From Arctopsyche grandis (lineage: Eukaryota; Arthropoda; Insecta; Trichoptera; Hydropsychidae), in NCBI RefSeq assembly GCF_051622035.1, contig NC_135358.1:8411001-8475000 (forward strand): 64,000 nt of DNA, read 5' to 3'. Shown here one piece after another: positions 50,613-63,176 of this stretch (position 1 is the first letter of the stretch; every line of letters starts with the position of its first letter). A program made the translations under genes and the position numbers. The notes beneath the pieces are model-generated. The model was given only the letters and a program-made list of their open reading frames with translations, was not told where the DNA came from and searched no databases.

Positions 50613-50831
50613 TACGCTTACAGCTATCATGAACTCGAGTAAACGTTTCTCCAGTGATTTGCATTGTAATTTTAAGACTCGTTTTAAGATTGTTTTACTC
50701 TGTTAAACAATATGTAAATCAACTAAAATCAATGCATGTATTTTAAAGATAATTAACATTGTCAGATAATACTTTGTATTAATTATAATTTATATTAAAT
50801 TAGTAAATTTTTAAACATATTGAGTTTGTAA

Positions 50832-50837
50832 AATAAA
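50832..50837 (+). terminator. TFIIS poly(A) signal
   Basis: AATAAA 220 bp after the stop codon, on the plus strand. It is the last good hexamer before the opposing gene. Confidence 0.6.
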
Positions 50838-50867
50838 ATTTAATTGCCATCTGTAAATCGAATTGTA

Positions 50868-50873
50868 TTTATT
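50868..50873 (-). terminator. RPB3 poly(A) signal
   Basis: AATAAA on the minus strand, 41 bp after the RPB3 stop. With the TFIIS signal at 50832, the two transcripts should end within a few tens of bases of each other or overlap. Confidence 0.6.
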
Positions 50874-50913
50874 TTAAGTTATATCTAAACATGATTGGGT
50901 AAAAAAAATAAAA

Positions 50914-52741
<1,828 letters not shown>

Positions 52742-52892
52742 TTTGACGGTAAACTCTTCAGATTCAGTGAGCGGCGTTTAGACGCGCGAACGAACCCTCA
52801 AAGCGTCAAATGTCACTTGGGATTTGGTCTTGGCATGTTTATTTTCGACCAAAGCGAAAACTTTTTTTTTATATTACATATTAGAATTTTAG
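52742..52892 (-). promoter_or_regulatory. RPB3 upstream region and 5' UTR
   Basis: 151 bp between the RPB3 ATG and a foldback terminus, with a GC-richer stretch GTTCGTTCGCGCGTCTAAAC close to the gene. No named promoter box identified. Confidence 0.4.
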
Positions 52893-53150
52893 TTCGGTGA
52901 TTACTAGTCAAATGTGAACCGGTCACAAGACAACCGGTCGCTCTAGATCGGTCACACCCAAAAACTCGTCAAACCCAAAAATTAAAAATTGGTTGAATTT
53001 TTGGGTATTTTTTCGTGACTAATTCTCGGGTGTGACCAGTTTTCTCGTGATCAGTTTTAGTGTGTGACCAGTTTTAGTGTGACGGGTGATCACGTGTGAC
53101 CGATCTAGAGCGACCGGTTGTCCTGTGACGGGTTCACATATGACTAGGCG
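52893..53150. mobile_element. Foldback segment next to RPB3
   Basis: Begins TTCGGTGATTACTAGTC, the same terminus as the TFIIS-side element. Arms ACCGGTCGCTCTAGATCGGT (52934-53) and its inverse (53099-53118) enclose an A/T-rich centre with GTGACCAGTTTT repeats. Confidence 0.7.
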
Positions 53151-53180
53151 CGGCTCGTGCATAGGAACTGCACAAATATT

Positions 53181-53885
53181 GTTAATACAATATTTCCGTG
53201 ATCGAGATTTTAGTGACTTACGCGAGATCGCTTTTTGCGGAATAATCACTGAACCAATATAAACTACCTGTTTTTGTGCCTTTCTGATATGTATATGATA
53301 ACCACTTCATAATTATATCAATAGTTACGTTTAAATATAATATTAGATTAAAATTTGATCAACTTCCAGAAAAAAATTTAATAAAATTCTGGTAAACGGA
53401 CTACTAGTCATATGCAGGTGCGGCTCTTGCATAGGAACTGCGGCGCTACAGCACCCCCAGAAAAAAAACAAAAAATAACATTTGTATACATTTACAACTT
53501 GTGAATATACTTTAAATAAGAGTGATTAGATATTTGACATAATCATTATTAATGAGTATGTCAAATATATCTAAATACAAGTTGTTAATGCGATTTTTTT
53601 GTAATTTTTCGGGGGGTTGCTGCAGCGCCGCAGTTCCTATGCAAGAGCCGCACCTGCATATGACTAGTAGTCCGTTTACCAGAATTTTATTAATTTTTTT
53701 TCTGGAAGTTGATAAATTTTAATCTAATATTATATTTAAACGTAACTATTGATATAATTATGAGGTGGTTATCATATATCAAAAAGGCACAAAAACAGGT
53801 AGTTTATATTGGTTCAGTGATTATTCCGCAAAAAGCGATCTCGCGTAAGTCACTAAAATCTCGATCACGGAAATATTGTATTAAC
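53181..53885. repeat. 705-bp near-palindrome
   Basis: Arms of about 345 bp: GTTAATACAATATTTCCGTG at 53181 pairs with its inverse ending at 53885. Inside, GTTTAAATATAATATTAGAT, GGTAAACGGACTACTAGTCA and GGTGCGGCTCTTGCATAGGA all have inverted partners. The centre is near 53540 around ATATTTGACATA...TATGTCAAATAT. It would fold into a very long hairpin. Confidence 0.85.
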
Positions 53886-53975
53886 GAGAACTCAAGTGCC
53901 AGAAGTGCCAGATGTTCCGTGATCGAGATTTTAACGACTTGCGCGAGATCGCTCTTTGCGGAATAATCCGTTTAC
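53812..53975. mobile_element. Short foldback MITE at the palindrome's right end
   Basis: GGTTCAGTGATTATTCCGC pairs with GCGGAATAATCCGTTTACC; the inner arms ATCTCGATCACGGAA and TTCCGTGATCGAGAT are perfect inverses. Confidence 0.75.
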
Positions 53976-55216
53976 CGTTTATATTGATAGTAAAAAAAAC
54001 TACCTAGTTCTGGTCCTGCATATAAAATAGAGTATATGTAAATGTAATAGGCTTATTTGTCGTTTAAATGAGATGCATACAGATAATTATGAAAAAATTA
54101 TGACAATTCGAAAATTACAATGAAGAAAGGCTAGTCATCAAATAACCTCAAGTTGATGATTTTTTCTTACGCTGTTTACAATTATTTTCATTGGATAAAC
54201 TGTTATTTACATTTGAATTTAATATTTTGATCAAAGTATCTAACCATTTTCAATAATCTAGCTTGACATTTATTACAATAGATGTCACTGCTAATATTTG
54301 AAGCCAAGTCATTTTTAAGACAATTATCAATTTACAATTTTGTATAAATCCATATCTTCTTTTCAAAACCTTGATTTTTATGTAATTTTACTTAATAAAA
54401 TTCAATTTAAATTATTTTCATCAGTATATTTCTTTAATTAATTGAAAAATAATGTGGTTTTAACTCTTCAATATAAATTAACACCTCGTCTTGAAACGTT
54501 GAAAGAAATTCTAGCGTTAACTTCGTCACCATTTTTTTGTTCCTCGAGTGTTGAATCATTCGGAACGCTGCGATATGTTGATGCACGTCCGTGTATTGAT
54601 CGCTTTCATAAGCTCACCTAGCTTGATGGCGTCATTTATTCGAAGACTCGGTGAATGTAGAAACGCATCACGTTCTATGCGTAAACACACCGAAAGCCAT
54701 GTATAAACATCTAAAAAAATATACATATCAAAATCATAACAGCCGCATGCCACTCGTTTGAGAGATCGACCAGTGTCGCGTTCAATTAACGTCTGAAATG
54801 CCACAATGATGCAATGACTTTCAAACATTGCTGCTAAATGTGTTCGTACGGAACGACTTATCACATTGGCCTCTGAGCGATAAGGTAAAGAGATGGGCAC
54901 CGTACTTGAAAACGTTATTAATAGATCGATGGTTAACGTCGACGCAGATGACATCGTATAAGATACCAGTTCGGATTCACATCGACTTAAAAGAAGATGT
55001 CTGCCTTTTCTCGAGATAATCCTCCAATGTGATATAGAGTCTTGACCCAATTGCATGCGTGATGATGATTCTCCGAGTACGTTTGGTCACACATGCATAC
55101 ATATAAACGTGTTGACACATTGGTGTTATCGTCCTTTGAAGACGTCCTTTGAACTCATCTGCAAGCCTAATGCAGTCGCATTATGCTTACAGATGAGTTT
55201 TCAAATCATATTATAT
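53976..55216. other. Intergenic stretch with an unassigned 166-codon frame
   Basis: The minus frame 55056-54556 (MQLGQDSISHWRIISRKGRH..., CGCYDFDMYIFLDVYTWLSV) is the longest non-repeat frame away from the four genes and its sequence is GC-richer. I recognise no motif, and the opposite strand is also partly open. A single-exon gene, a pseudogene or chance are all possible. Confidence 0.25.
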
Positions 55217-55360
55217 TTTAATTCCATTCAAAATACATACCAAATACAGAATAAAACTATGAGAGGTATTTTGAATGTGAGTAGATTAGTGAGTGTTAGA
55301 AGTATGTTAAATGAATTAGGATGGATGAGTATTAGAATTAGTCTAAATATTAGTACATTG

Positions 55361-55521
55361 CAGTGGCGTGCGCTGAAATTCTCTCTCTTTTTGTCGTACA
55401 GCCTTAGTTAATGTGCACGAGCAGGATACAAGAGGAACAGGCTGTTCCTCTTGTATCCTGTTCGTGCACATTAAGTAAGGCTGTACGACAAAAAGAGAGA
55501 GAATTTCAGCGCACGCCACTG
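55361..55521. mobile_element. MITE-1, 161-bp near-perfect palindrome
   Basis: CAGTGGCGTGCGCTGAAATT to AATTTCAGCGCACGCCACTG. The two 80-bp arms match almost base for base around GGAACAG|GCTGTTCC. TACATTG stands on both sides (55354-55360; 55525-55531 after three extra bases). Removing it restores the LINE reading frame. Confidence 0.9.
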
Positions 55522-55762
55522 GACTACATTGTCTTTTGTTTATAAGTTAGATCATAAGTTATTGCCTAAGTACTTTGATGATTATATAATAAGGAATAGA
55601 GATAAACATAGTTTTTATACTAGAAATAAGGAATAAGTAAGTAGAGTAAGAAAAAATAAGACAGCTGGGGGTGTTTTTCACAGGGGTGTGCTCATGTATA
55701 ATGCCCTCCCTGAGTGCATCAGGTCTGCTAAGACCATGGATGCATTATTGCGATATGCGAAG

Positions 55763-55989
55763 GGTAATTGGACTATTCGTCACATTGGGGTGGTCACAAA
55801 GACAATTTTTGCCATGAAAATCGCGAATACACAATATTTGGCACTCAAGTTCTCGTTACTATGATAGTTATCGTTAGTATGATGGACTTCGGTGATTATC
55901 GTTAGTATGATGATCGGCTGCCAGATGTTCCGTTATAGAGATTTTAGTGACTTTGTGACGAGTAATTTGTGACCAGTAATCACCGAACC
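55763..55989. mobile_element. Foldback element, 227 bp, in the LINE
   Basis: GGTAATTGGACTATTCGTCA start, AGTAATCACCGAACC end, with the GCTGCCAGATGTTCCGTTAT block shared with 41553 and 48499. It breaks the LINE frame between YAK and RYL. Confidence 0.85.
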
Positions 55990-56122
55990 GTGTGCAGAGA
56001 TACCTCTGTGAGGGAGAGTACATATAAGTTAATTATAAATTTAAGAGTTAAGTATTTAAGATGTATTTTTTAAATTAGCTTGATAGCTAAGATAATATAT
56101 TAATAAATAAAATAAATAAATA

Positions 56123-56608
56123 CCGAACACATCTCGATTAAGTTTGGTAAATATCGCCGAGATACATGTGTGTTTCATATTTTGAGTAGGACAGGTAATA
56201 TCGAAGGTGGGAGTTTGAAGGTTTGAAGTAAATTGATCGATCAATAATCTTGTATGTGTCCGTCGAGATGGGCTCGGTAGTACGAAGTACATCTGTATTT
56301 CAATATGGCAGACGACGCCAAGAGACGCCATCGTCGGAGGCCCCACCCTCCGAGCAGTCCTTGACCTGGCGTCCTTTGAAGGGATATCTTTGCCAGGGAC
56401 ATACTTACTACAAACGAGAGAGCGTGTTCTCAACACACCCTTGTCTTATTCCTAGAAACATGGCCAGTCGTACGAAGTATACTTGTGACGTTTGGTTTTA
56501 CTTTCAACACACAGAAAATTTTGATGAATGTAAAAGAATGAAAAAAATTTAGAAGATTTATAAAATTATTGGTTTGGTGCTGTTCTTGAGATACTTTTGA
56601 CTATCTTA
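56123..56608. other. Unassigned 490-bp stretch
   Basis: 56270-56480 is GC-richer with open frames on both strands (plus: RRRQETPSSEAPPSEQSLTW). No motif recognised; probably another degenerate repeat. Confidence 0.4.
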
Positions 56609-56974
56609 AACTCACGGGCCCGAATGTGAAACGCCCGAAAACGCAAATATCGGAAGGCAAATATCGAAAATCGAAAGATCTTAAGTCGAAAGATCAAAAA
56701 AAAAATGGTGCATGGTAAACGGTACATACAACAGGAACAAGAGGAACAGGCTTTTCCTCCCGTATTAATGTGCGCGCGCAGAATACGGGAGGAAAAGCCT
56801 GTTCCTCTTGTTCCTGTTGTATCCTGCTCGCGCAAATTAAGTGAGTATATACGTGAGTATATACCGTTTACCATGCACCCTTTTTTTTATCTTTCGACTT
56901 AAGATCTTTCGATTTTCGATCTTTGCCTTCCGATATTTGCGTTTTAGAGCACATTCGGGCCCATGACGGAGACC
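56609..56974. mobile_element. Palindromic MITE-2
   Basis: The left end is eroded (ACTCACGGGCCCGAATGTGA); the right end is CATTCGGGCCCATGACGGAGACC-like. The core has GGAACAAGAGGAACAGGC and its inverse. It stops 12 bp before the TTAA of the next element. Confidence 0.75.
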
Positions 56975-57153
56975 GCTTAACATTAACCCTTTAAATGCTG
57001 ACCAACGCCGATCGGCGTTGTGCCAACAAGTCCACGGGTCTGAAAATGGTGATAGGCGTTGTATTTTGAGCATGTAGAAAGTAAACAAGAATACTACCCG
57101 CTAAGCCTTTCCAGGTAGCATTGAAAAAAATGCATTGAAAATGGGTTGTGTAA

Positions 57154-57324
57154 AGGTCTGACCGCACTATACGGCCGTCGACTGCCGCAGCACGACACAA
57201 CACGGCAAAGTTGATGCAAAAGGCCGCGTGATGCGTAGTGCGTTATATCTTTACAATTTCATACAAAACAATATTTGGCCGCAAGCTGCCGTTCGTGTCG
57301 CAGACGCATAGTGCGGTCAGACCT
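57154..57324. mobile_element. Harbinger-type MITE, 171 bp
   Basis: AGGTCTGACCGCACTATACG and, inverted, AGGTCTGACCGCACTATGCG, flanked by TAA (57151-57153, 57325-57327). The 3-bp TAA duplication and AGGTCTG terminus relate it to the element at 48632. Confidence 0.85.
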
Positions 57325-57799
57325 TAATCCGTGTCATTCATTTGTCGAAGTTTATAAAAGACTAGTTTACGCCGGAATTTCTGAATTTATAACCATAGCA
57401 GAATTTGCCGACGGAAATCCCTAACTGCTGAATATTTTAGATTGTGGCTTGGCATTTTTTTTTTCAATTAATCATGCACATTTTGCAGATTAACAGATTG
57501 CCCCAAAGCGGCAAATGTGCTAAACAGATTCAGAATCGATACATCATATAATACATATATTATTAAATACATAATTAAACATACAAACAAATCGAAACAA
57601 CATCTGACATCTAAGGTCAGACATTATTATAAACATCGTAAACAATACGAATAATAACATTATTTATTATGTAACAATACGAAATATTTATATTTCAATA
57701 ATCATCCATAGAGACATCTATAGAGAAAATTTGGCGAAACCTAATAGATAATAATAATTCAAGGTTTTTCGCAATAGAAAATTGGATAAGAAAGCCAAT

Positions 57800-57965
57800 T
57801 TTACTGGAATCGTTTCAAATCAGAAAATTTGACAAATTCTGATATGAAACGACCGACCTCGACAAACCAAGGTCTGGCCAGCAACGAGATTCCAGTGGGA
57901 AGCGAACTCGTGACCCCTAGCACGGGAGAATACAACACTTACCACTAGACCACACTGCTGGTTTA
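57800..57965 (-). repeat. tRNA-derived SINE inside the piggyBac-like element
   Basis: The minus-strand head reads CAGTGTGGTCTAGTGGTAAG (good A box) and CACGAGTTCGCTTCCC (B-box-like), then the CGGTCGTTTCATATCAGAAT body. Confidence 0.7.
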
Positions 57966-58264
57966 GATTGTGAGAATTACATTTTAACAACAGTGAAGAA
58001 GATGGTACTAGTTTTGGAAATATATTTTCATTAATAGACTTCTTTTGTTTATTTTATATTGTTGCAAGATATATTAGAGAGTCTAAACACACCTTTACAA
58101 AGCTCGAAATCCTCGACGGTGGTTATCTAGGGTTTGTTTGGATTAGCTACAATTTTGATACCTACTTTTTATTGGATTTTTAAATCATTCTATTTGGAAA
58201 TGTTAGCGAAATTTTCAGCGTAGCGGGCTTTCAACAGAAAAGACGTCAGCATTCAAAGGGTTAA

Positions 58265-59049
58265 CTAAAGCCGTCAATATAAACGCGACACTGTTTTCAA
58301 ATTTAGCCCAGTATGGCATCACTCATCATTCACTATCTGCAAGAGTAGGTATGCGGCGATATATTTGTTGAAATGAACTCGTGACTAAAGCGCATTTCGA
58401 CAATTTATTACGGATATTAAAAGTGTAAAAACTACAATAGCTTTATCGCCACTCAAGAGGAAAATAGCTGATTACAAAAAGATATTCGAACGAATCCCTA
58501 ACACTTTTACACCATCTATTAAAAAACTCGCATAGATAGCATCATACACGTATGTACATATATATGTATGCAAGTAGTCACCTGCAAAATTGCAATACTG
58601 ATGTTAACAAAACAATTTCAAAAATATTTCGAAGGCGAAATAGATGTTCGCGACCTTTTCTTTGGTATAATATATCAGACCACTTAGAAGCAACCCACAC
58701 ACCATATTCAAACGCGTTTCTTCCTCTTGAAGCCAACGCCGCTCTGAGAACGACTTAATTTCGACATAATGACGAAACGGGTCCTTATTCCACATCTCTT
58801 TTGATACGACGACCAACGTAATTAAGAATAATCTTCATTTGTCGGGAAAAAGAATATCACGTGACAAAATCGATTTTAGTCTGTGTATGATTTATACTAG
58901 GGTTTTTGCCCGGGTCGACCCGGGACAAGAATTCCCGAGAATCACGGAATTATGATGTCCCGTGTCCCGGAATTATGGAATCACGGAATTATGATTTCGA
59001 TCGCGAATCCCGTAGAAAATATTTCAATCAAAACGTTATTTGATTGAAA
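58265..59049. other. Intergenic stretch with a short CG-rich repeat
   Basis: 58915-59010 has repeated words (CCCGGGTCGACCCGGG, ATCACGGAATTATGAT three times), probably a repeat fragment. No gene supported. Confidence 0.5.
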
Positions 59050-59580
59050 TAGCCAGCAGTTAGGCTTAGTGATAGCGTATATATTTAGCATCACTGAGGT
59101 CAAAGGTTCGAGTCCTCGCCACTGCTGGTTAGATTTGGGGGTTTTGTGACTCCAAATCGATCGTTTCTCTATCAGAGTTTGCCAATTTTATCTGATCATT
59201 GCTGAAACGGTTCCTGAAAATTGGTATTAGATCTAATCCTGTTGTCACAAAAATCTGCCTGTGTATAATTTGTAATAATTATACACAGTAATCTGAAATC
59301 TATAGATATCTCTATCGACATCTCTATAATTTCGTATTTATTGTATGTATAAAAATTGTATACAAAAAAAAAATCTAAAAATAATCCATAGATGTCACTA
59401 TGATTATTATTTCTGATTAATTGTTATATTCTATATATTCTGATTGTATATGTATGTATTACTGTATTTCTGATTTCTGATTGTTTATGTATTTCATTAA
59501 CGTACACCCGTCGCATTGGAGCAAATCTGTAATGGCGAGTGTGTATTGATTTGTGACAATAAAATAAAATAAAATAAAAT
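59050..59580 (+). repeat. Full-length tRNA-derived SINE
   Basis: The head CAGTTAGGCTTAGTGATAGC (A box) and CAAAGGTTCGAGTCCTCGCC (perfect B box) is followed by the family body (CGATCGTTTCTCTATCAGAG). The tail stem-loop is CCGTCGCATTGGAGC...GGCGAGTGTG with (AAAAT)n. It is about 530 bp, the longest copy here. Confidence 0.8.
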
Positions 59581-60158
59581 TTCAATGGCTTTTTTATAAA
59601 GGCGAATGTATATCCTACGATGAAACTATGTATTATATTATGAAGCGAGTGTATCCTTCTTGTATGGTCGATTCCACAATGGAAGAAACTCTTTTAGATT
59701 CTGATGAAGATTAGACAATTGTGTGTTTGACGATTAACGAAGATTTTAATTAATAAGGGTTATCAAAGACAAAGCTTCAACATAACATAAATAGAAATAT
59801 CATCGACTTTAAAAATATATTATAAGAAATGAAAAGAAATTTTCTATTAATAAAATTCGTAAACGAACAATATATGAATTTTTGAACATATACATATGTT
59901 AGGTACTTATGAAAAATCTATTTTTTCCTCGATCTTTTTTGATTATTTTTAGTTTTAATTGCAATTTCTCCTAGTACATATGTATATATGTACACTCTTA
60001 CTCTACTCTACTTGGCTCGTTGTTTGTATGTCCAACAGTGAGTAGCTTTGAAGGACAAACAAAGTCCTTTTGCCGTGCACACATGTCGAAACAATATCCG
60101 GCGTATCGCTATGGCGATGGTGATGGTGTCGACTCATCGTCGACCTTCTCTTGCCTGG
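59581..60158. other. Intergenic stretch, no gene recognised
   Basis: AT-rich to about 60000; then GC-richer sequence to 60158 (MSKQYPAYRYGDGDGVDSSS frame on plus) of unknown nature. Confidence 0.5.
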
Positions 60159-60335
60159 TCATCTCTGAGCCAGTTTTAGCAGTTGCCAATATCTGTTCTT
60201 GTAGACCTGCTGCTTGCCTCTGACGTAAAATGCGAGTTCGGTGTCCGTCAACGACGTGCATAATTGAACTCTTCCTCGGACAAAGTTTGAACGTTTGCCG
60301 ACAATGTTTTTATATTGCAGTAAATTGTGTAACAC
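60159..60335 (-). other. Possible coding exon, 58 codons
   Basis: After a CTTTCAG| acceptor the minus strand reads VLHNLLQYKNIVGKRSNFVR, then GRVQLCTSLTDTELAFYVRG, KQQVYKNRYWQLLKLAQR and TGA. An overlapping minus frame (RQRQAAGLQEQILATAKTGS...) and a plus frame after TATCAG| (SDGELVQKFVFQERYRKKGR to a TAG at 60481) are also open. The island therefore looks exonic, but frame and strand are unresolved. Not recognised. Confidence 0.3.
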
Positions 60336-60489
60336 CTGAAAGAAGTAGATTGTATGCACATACGTACATACAATGTGTCTATGTATCAGATAGCGATGGC
60401 GAATTAGTACAAAAGTTTGTTTTCCAAGAACGTTATCGCAAAAAAGGAAGGTCAAGTGGCATGATCGCCGATGAAATATAGATAGGTAT

Positions 60490-61663
60490 TTTTTGAGTAA
60501 ATTGTAAATATTGAATGTACATGCATTTTGCATAGTATTTTATTCAATTGAATAATATGAAAACATTCCTACTATTTGTTTAAAGTGAATATATTAGTTT
60601 ATATAGTATAATAATATATGTATGTAACTTATCATTACGAAGTTTCCTATTTTCTTCGATATGAAAATGTGAGACATTCGAAATAATGTCCGTATATGTA
60701 TGTATATACATATGTAGGTGAACATTTTGAATAACCATTTGCATATGTCTATTTAAGTCCACGCATTTTCTTATTCCGTCATGGCCAAGGTACTTGCAGT
60801 TTTTCTTTTTTCTTTCAAATTGTCACATACTATTCGGAAATTTCTGTCCATCTTTCATTTAATCTGATGGGTTGATGTTAATTTTAGCGAATCTATCTAT
60901 TTATCTCAACCTTACCTATGTATATCCAATGGAATACTCGTGTTTACATGTATTGGCTACCACTGCAACTTGGAAATGGCTGGTAGCAGGGCCATAATAC
61001 CTTTTTGATATTTTCCTTGGATTCGACCCTTTTCTTAGTTAAAAGAAAAATAAACTAAAGAGAACTCGAGTGACGAATATTCCGTATTCGCGATTTTTTT
61101 TAGCAACGATTGATTGTTAAGGGCTGAGGACAACTCTCTACCATTATATTAAAATATGTATCACCAATTTGTCATTAGTTTGACACCATCATGTATGACC
61201 CCTTCATTGTCACATGATGCGTAATCAATGTTAATAATAAAACGACTAACCAATAGAGATAATAAACACCTAATTTTAATAAATAGCACCATTGAGATAT
61301 GGCACAGCACTTAAGCACTGACTAACATAAATTGTACTACAAGTGTCTTCAACACTTCATTGTTTTAAAACAGAGTATATAAACTCAATACTGTTAGAAC
61401 TTACATAATAATATATTAATAAAACTTTATTTTTCATTCGAACCGTTCCTCTGAAATTCATTATTCGCACGATCGCGATGTGCGAAATAATCCGTTTAGC
61501 AGTTCGTGCATGAACAAAGTAAACTAGTTAATTTGTCAATTTGATCTTTTGTGTACACTATAACTGGCCATACTCATTCGTGTGTGAAATAACTAATCTG
61601 TTCATGAACGAACCAAATGTAAACTTGTGCTGTAACATACATATGTATGTATAATATATAATA
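60490..61663. other. AT-rich intergenic stretch
   Basis: Contains foldback scraps (AACTCGAGTGACGAATATTC near 61063; GTGCGAAATAATCCGTTTA near 61479), remnants of the family at 53812. No gene. Confidence 0.5.
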
Positions 61664-61941
61664 CCAGTGGTTTTACCCGGCTTCGCTCGGTACTTGTAAT
61701 ATAAAAAGCTAAACTTTGTAAAAAAATCTAATATTAAACATTCATTTGTTTTTTTTATTAAATTTATATGAATCGAAAAAATAATATTCAACGTTATGGA
61801 TATCGTCGTCATAGAAACGTTGATTTGTTTTCGATGTTCCCAACAAGCCTTACATATATATGTAGTTACATTAAATCTTACATACCTACGTAGTTACATT
61901 AAACCCTACATACAAAGTCTCTTTCGAAATTATGTATTAGA
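61664..61941 (-). mobile_element. Non-autonomous Helitron, family A
   Basis: The minus strand starts TCTAATACATAATTTCGAAA at 61941 and ends ACCGAGCGAAGCCGGG with CACTGG, so CTAG has become CTGG. The interior has CATACCTACGTAGTTACATT-type repeats. Confidence 0.8.
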
Positions 61942-62369
61942 TTCATGTTAAAGTTTCGTTAATGACAATACATTGATATTTTTTTTGCATTTTAAACAAA
62001 TGAACCCCATTGTATTTTAGTTCTTCCTTTTTTAGTATGCATTCATTTGTATAAATAAATCAACATTGTAATGTGAGATTATATTTACATACGCGTATCT
62101 ACTACTAAAATAAAAACTATTTCATTCTCAATTTTACTGCACATTTAAATACATAGTTAAGACAGCATTGTCCCTCATCAAACGTACGAAACGAGGATCG
62201 GTAAGAAACGGAGGTGATTAGCGGAAAAGTGTCATTAAACTCTCGAGATACAAAGACCTGTAGGCTATATTAGACGGTGAACCATTAAGAGGGGCATAAA
62301 CGAAGATAAAAACCAAAAAAAAAGTGTCATTCGTATCAATAGACATGGAATAGTTTTCTTAGCGTAATT
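61942..62369. other. Intergenic stretch
   Basis: A donor-like ATCG|GTAAGA at 62201, after an open stretch ACAGCATTGTCCCTC..., may mark a small exon preceding the 62370 candidate. Otherwise nothing is seen. Confidence 0.3.
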
Positions 62370-62622
62370 CGAAGATGTCCGGATGGTGGACGTGCCCCCA
62401 CGCCCATCTCCATCCACCACCCCTAACTCTCGAAAGCATCTTGGGTCTGCAACCCCCGCACTTTCACCCACCAACGTATCCGTACACACACAAACCCTCA
62501 CCCACACACACGGAGAGAATTCTCGTGCTGACGCCAGCGTGATACGAACTGGGGCCGTGGTGTATCAAGAGAAACCAGGTCGAACCCGTACTAGCAGTGG
62601 CCGGGAAAACACACCACTATGA
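62370..62622 (+). other. Possible coding exon, Pro/Ser/Thr-rich tail
   Basis: Open frame VRMVDVPPRPSPSTTPNSRK, then HLGSATPALSPTNVSVHTQT and ASVIRTGAVVYQEKPGRTRT, ending ENTPL and TGA at 62622. The GC-rich, low-complexity, hydrophilic sequence resembles a cytoplasmic C-terminal tail. An in-frame TAA lies just before it, so the exon border is unclear; TTTTCTTAG| at 62359 is the nearest acceptor but is in another frame. Not recognised. Confidence 0.3.
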
Positions 62623-62939
62623 CACGACAACACGTATCCAGATTAAGTGAAAGAAATCATTAAAAAAAATCGTTAATATTGGAAACTGGCATAAAGTATT
62701 ATATAAAATCCATCTCCAGGTATATATTTTTTTGTAAAAAAATATGTAAATAATAAACAATTTTCAAATAAAAATATAAAACAAATGACTATTACTTGTT
62801 TTTCCTACGAATTAATATTGAAGCTTTTGTTTTTGTAATTTTAAGTTTCTTCCGTTACTCAATAAAAATATAAAAATACGTTATTTTCAAGTGTGTTTTT
62901 CGGTTTGTATTTTGGCAATGAAATCAGTTTTATTAATAA
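62623..62939. other. AT-rich intergenic stretch
   Basis: Nothing recognised. Confidence 0.6.
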
Positions 62940-63080
62940 CTAGTGTTGTGCCCGTTGATTTCAACGGGGGGCTTCCGAAAGGAATTGATATATGAATTCA
63001 AATAAAGTTATATGTTACATATAAATATAGTGTAAGGTAATTTATAGGCGTATTGGATGTGGGTGTGCAGAGAAATTATA
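62940..63080 (-). mobile_element. Helitron family D 3' end
   Basis: The minus strand ends CCCGTTGAAATCAACGGG (perfect hairpin), then CACAACACTAG, the textbook Helitron terminus. The upstream part matches 42690-42825. The 5' end is not located; the MITE-2 at 63177 may lie inside it. Confidence 0.75.
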
Positions 63081-63176
63081 TAATAATAGAAGCGCCCTTT
63101 GGAATACATATCTCGTTTCAATACACGCGTACCGTTTCCATAACTACGCAATATTGTACGCATATGCGTATGCTAG

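Larger units (their letters stand above)
55217..56122 (+). pseudogene. Jockey-B LINE 3' end with two insertions
   Basis: Reads QIQNKTMRGILNVSRLVSVR, MLNELGWMSIRISLNIST, then after the MITE LSFVYKLDHKLLPKYFDDYI, then KTAGGVFHRGVLMYNALPEC and, after the second insertion, RYLCEGEYI and TAA. This is the C-terminus of a Jockey-type RT protein, with an in-frame TAA near 55637. The tail is AATAAATAAAATAAATAAAT. Confidence 0.8.
56987..58260. mobile_element. piggyBac-like non-autonomous element, 1274 bp
   Basis: CCCTTTAAATGCTGAC start; the right end inverted is CCCTTTGAATGCTGAC. TTAA lies on both sides (56983-56986, 58261-58264). CCCT termini with TTAA duplication are the piggyBac pattern. No transposase frame remains. 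A Harbinger MITE and a SINE are nested inside. Confidence 0.8.

Noticed and set aside
55055..55216. Extending the Jockey-B fragment left to 55055
   Set aside because: Translation before about 55217 (CIHINVLTHWCYRPLKTSF) shows no RT-like pattern; the 5' truncation point seems to be near 55217.
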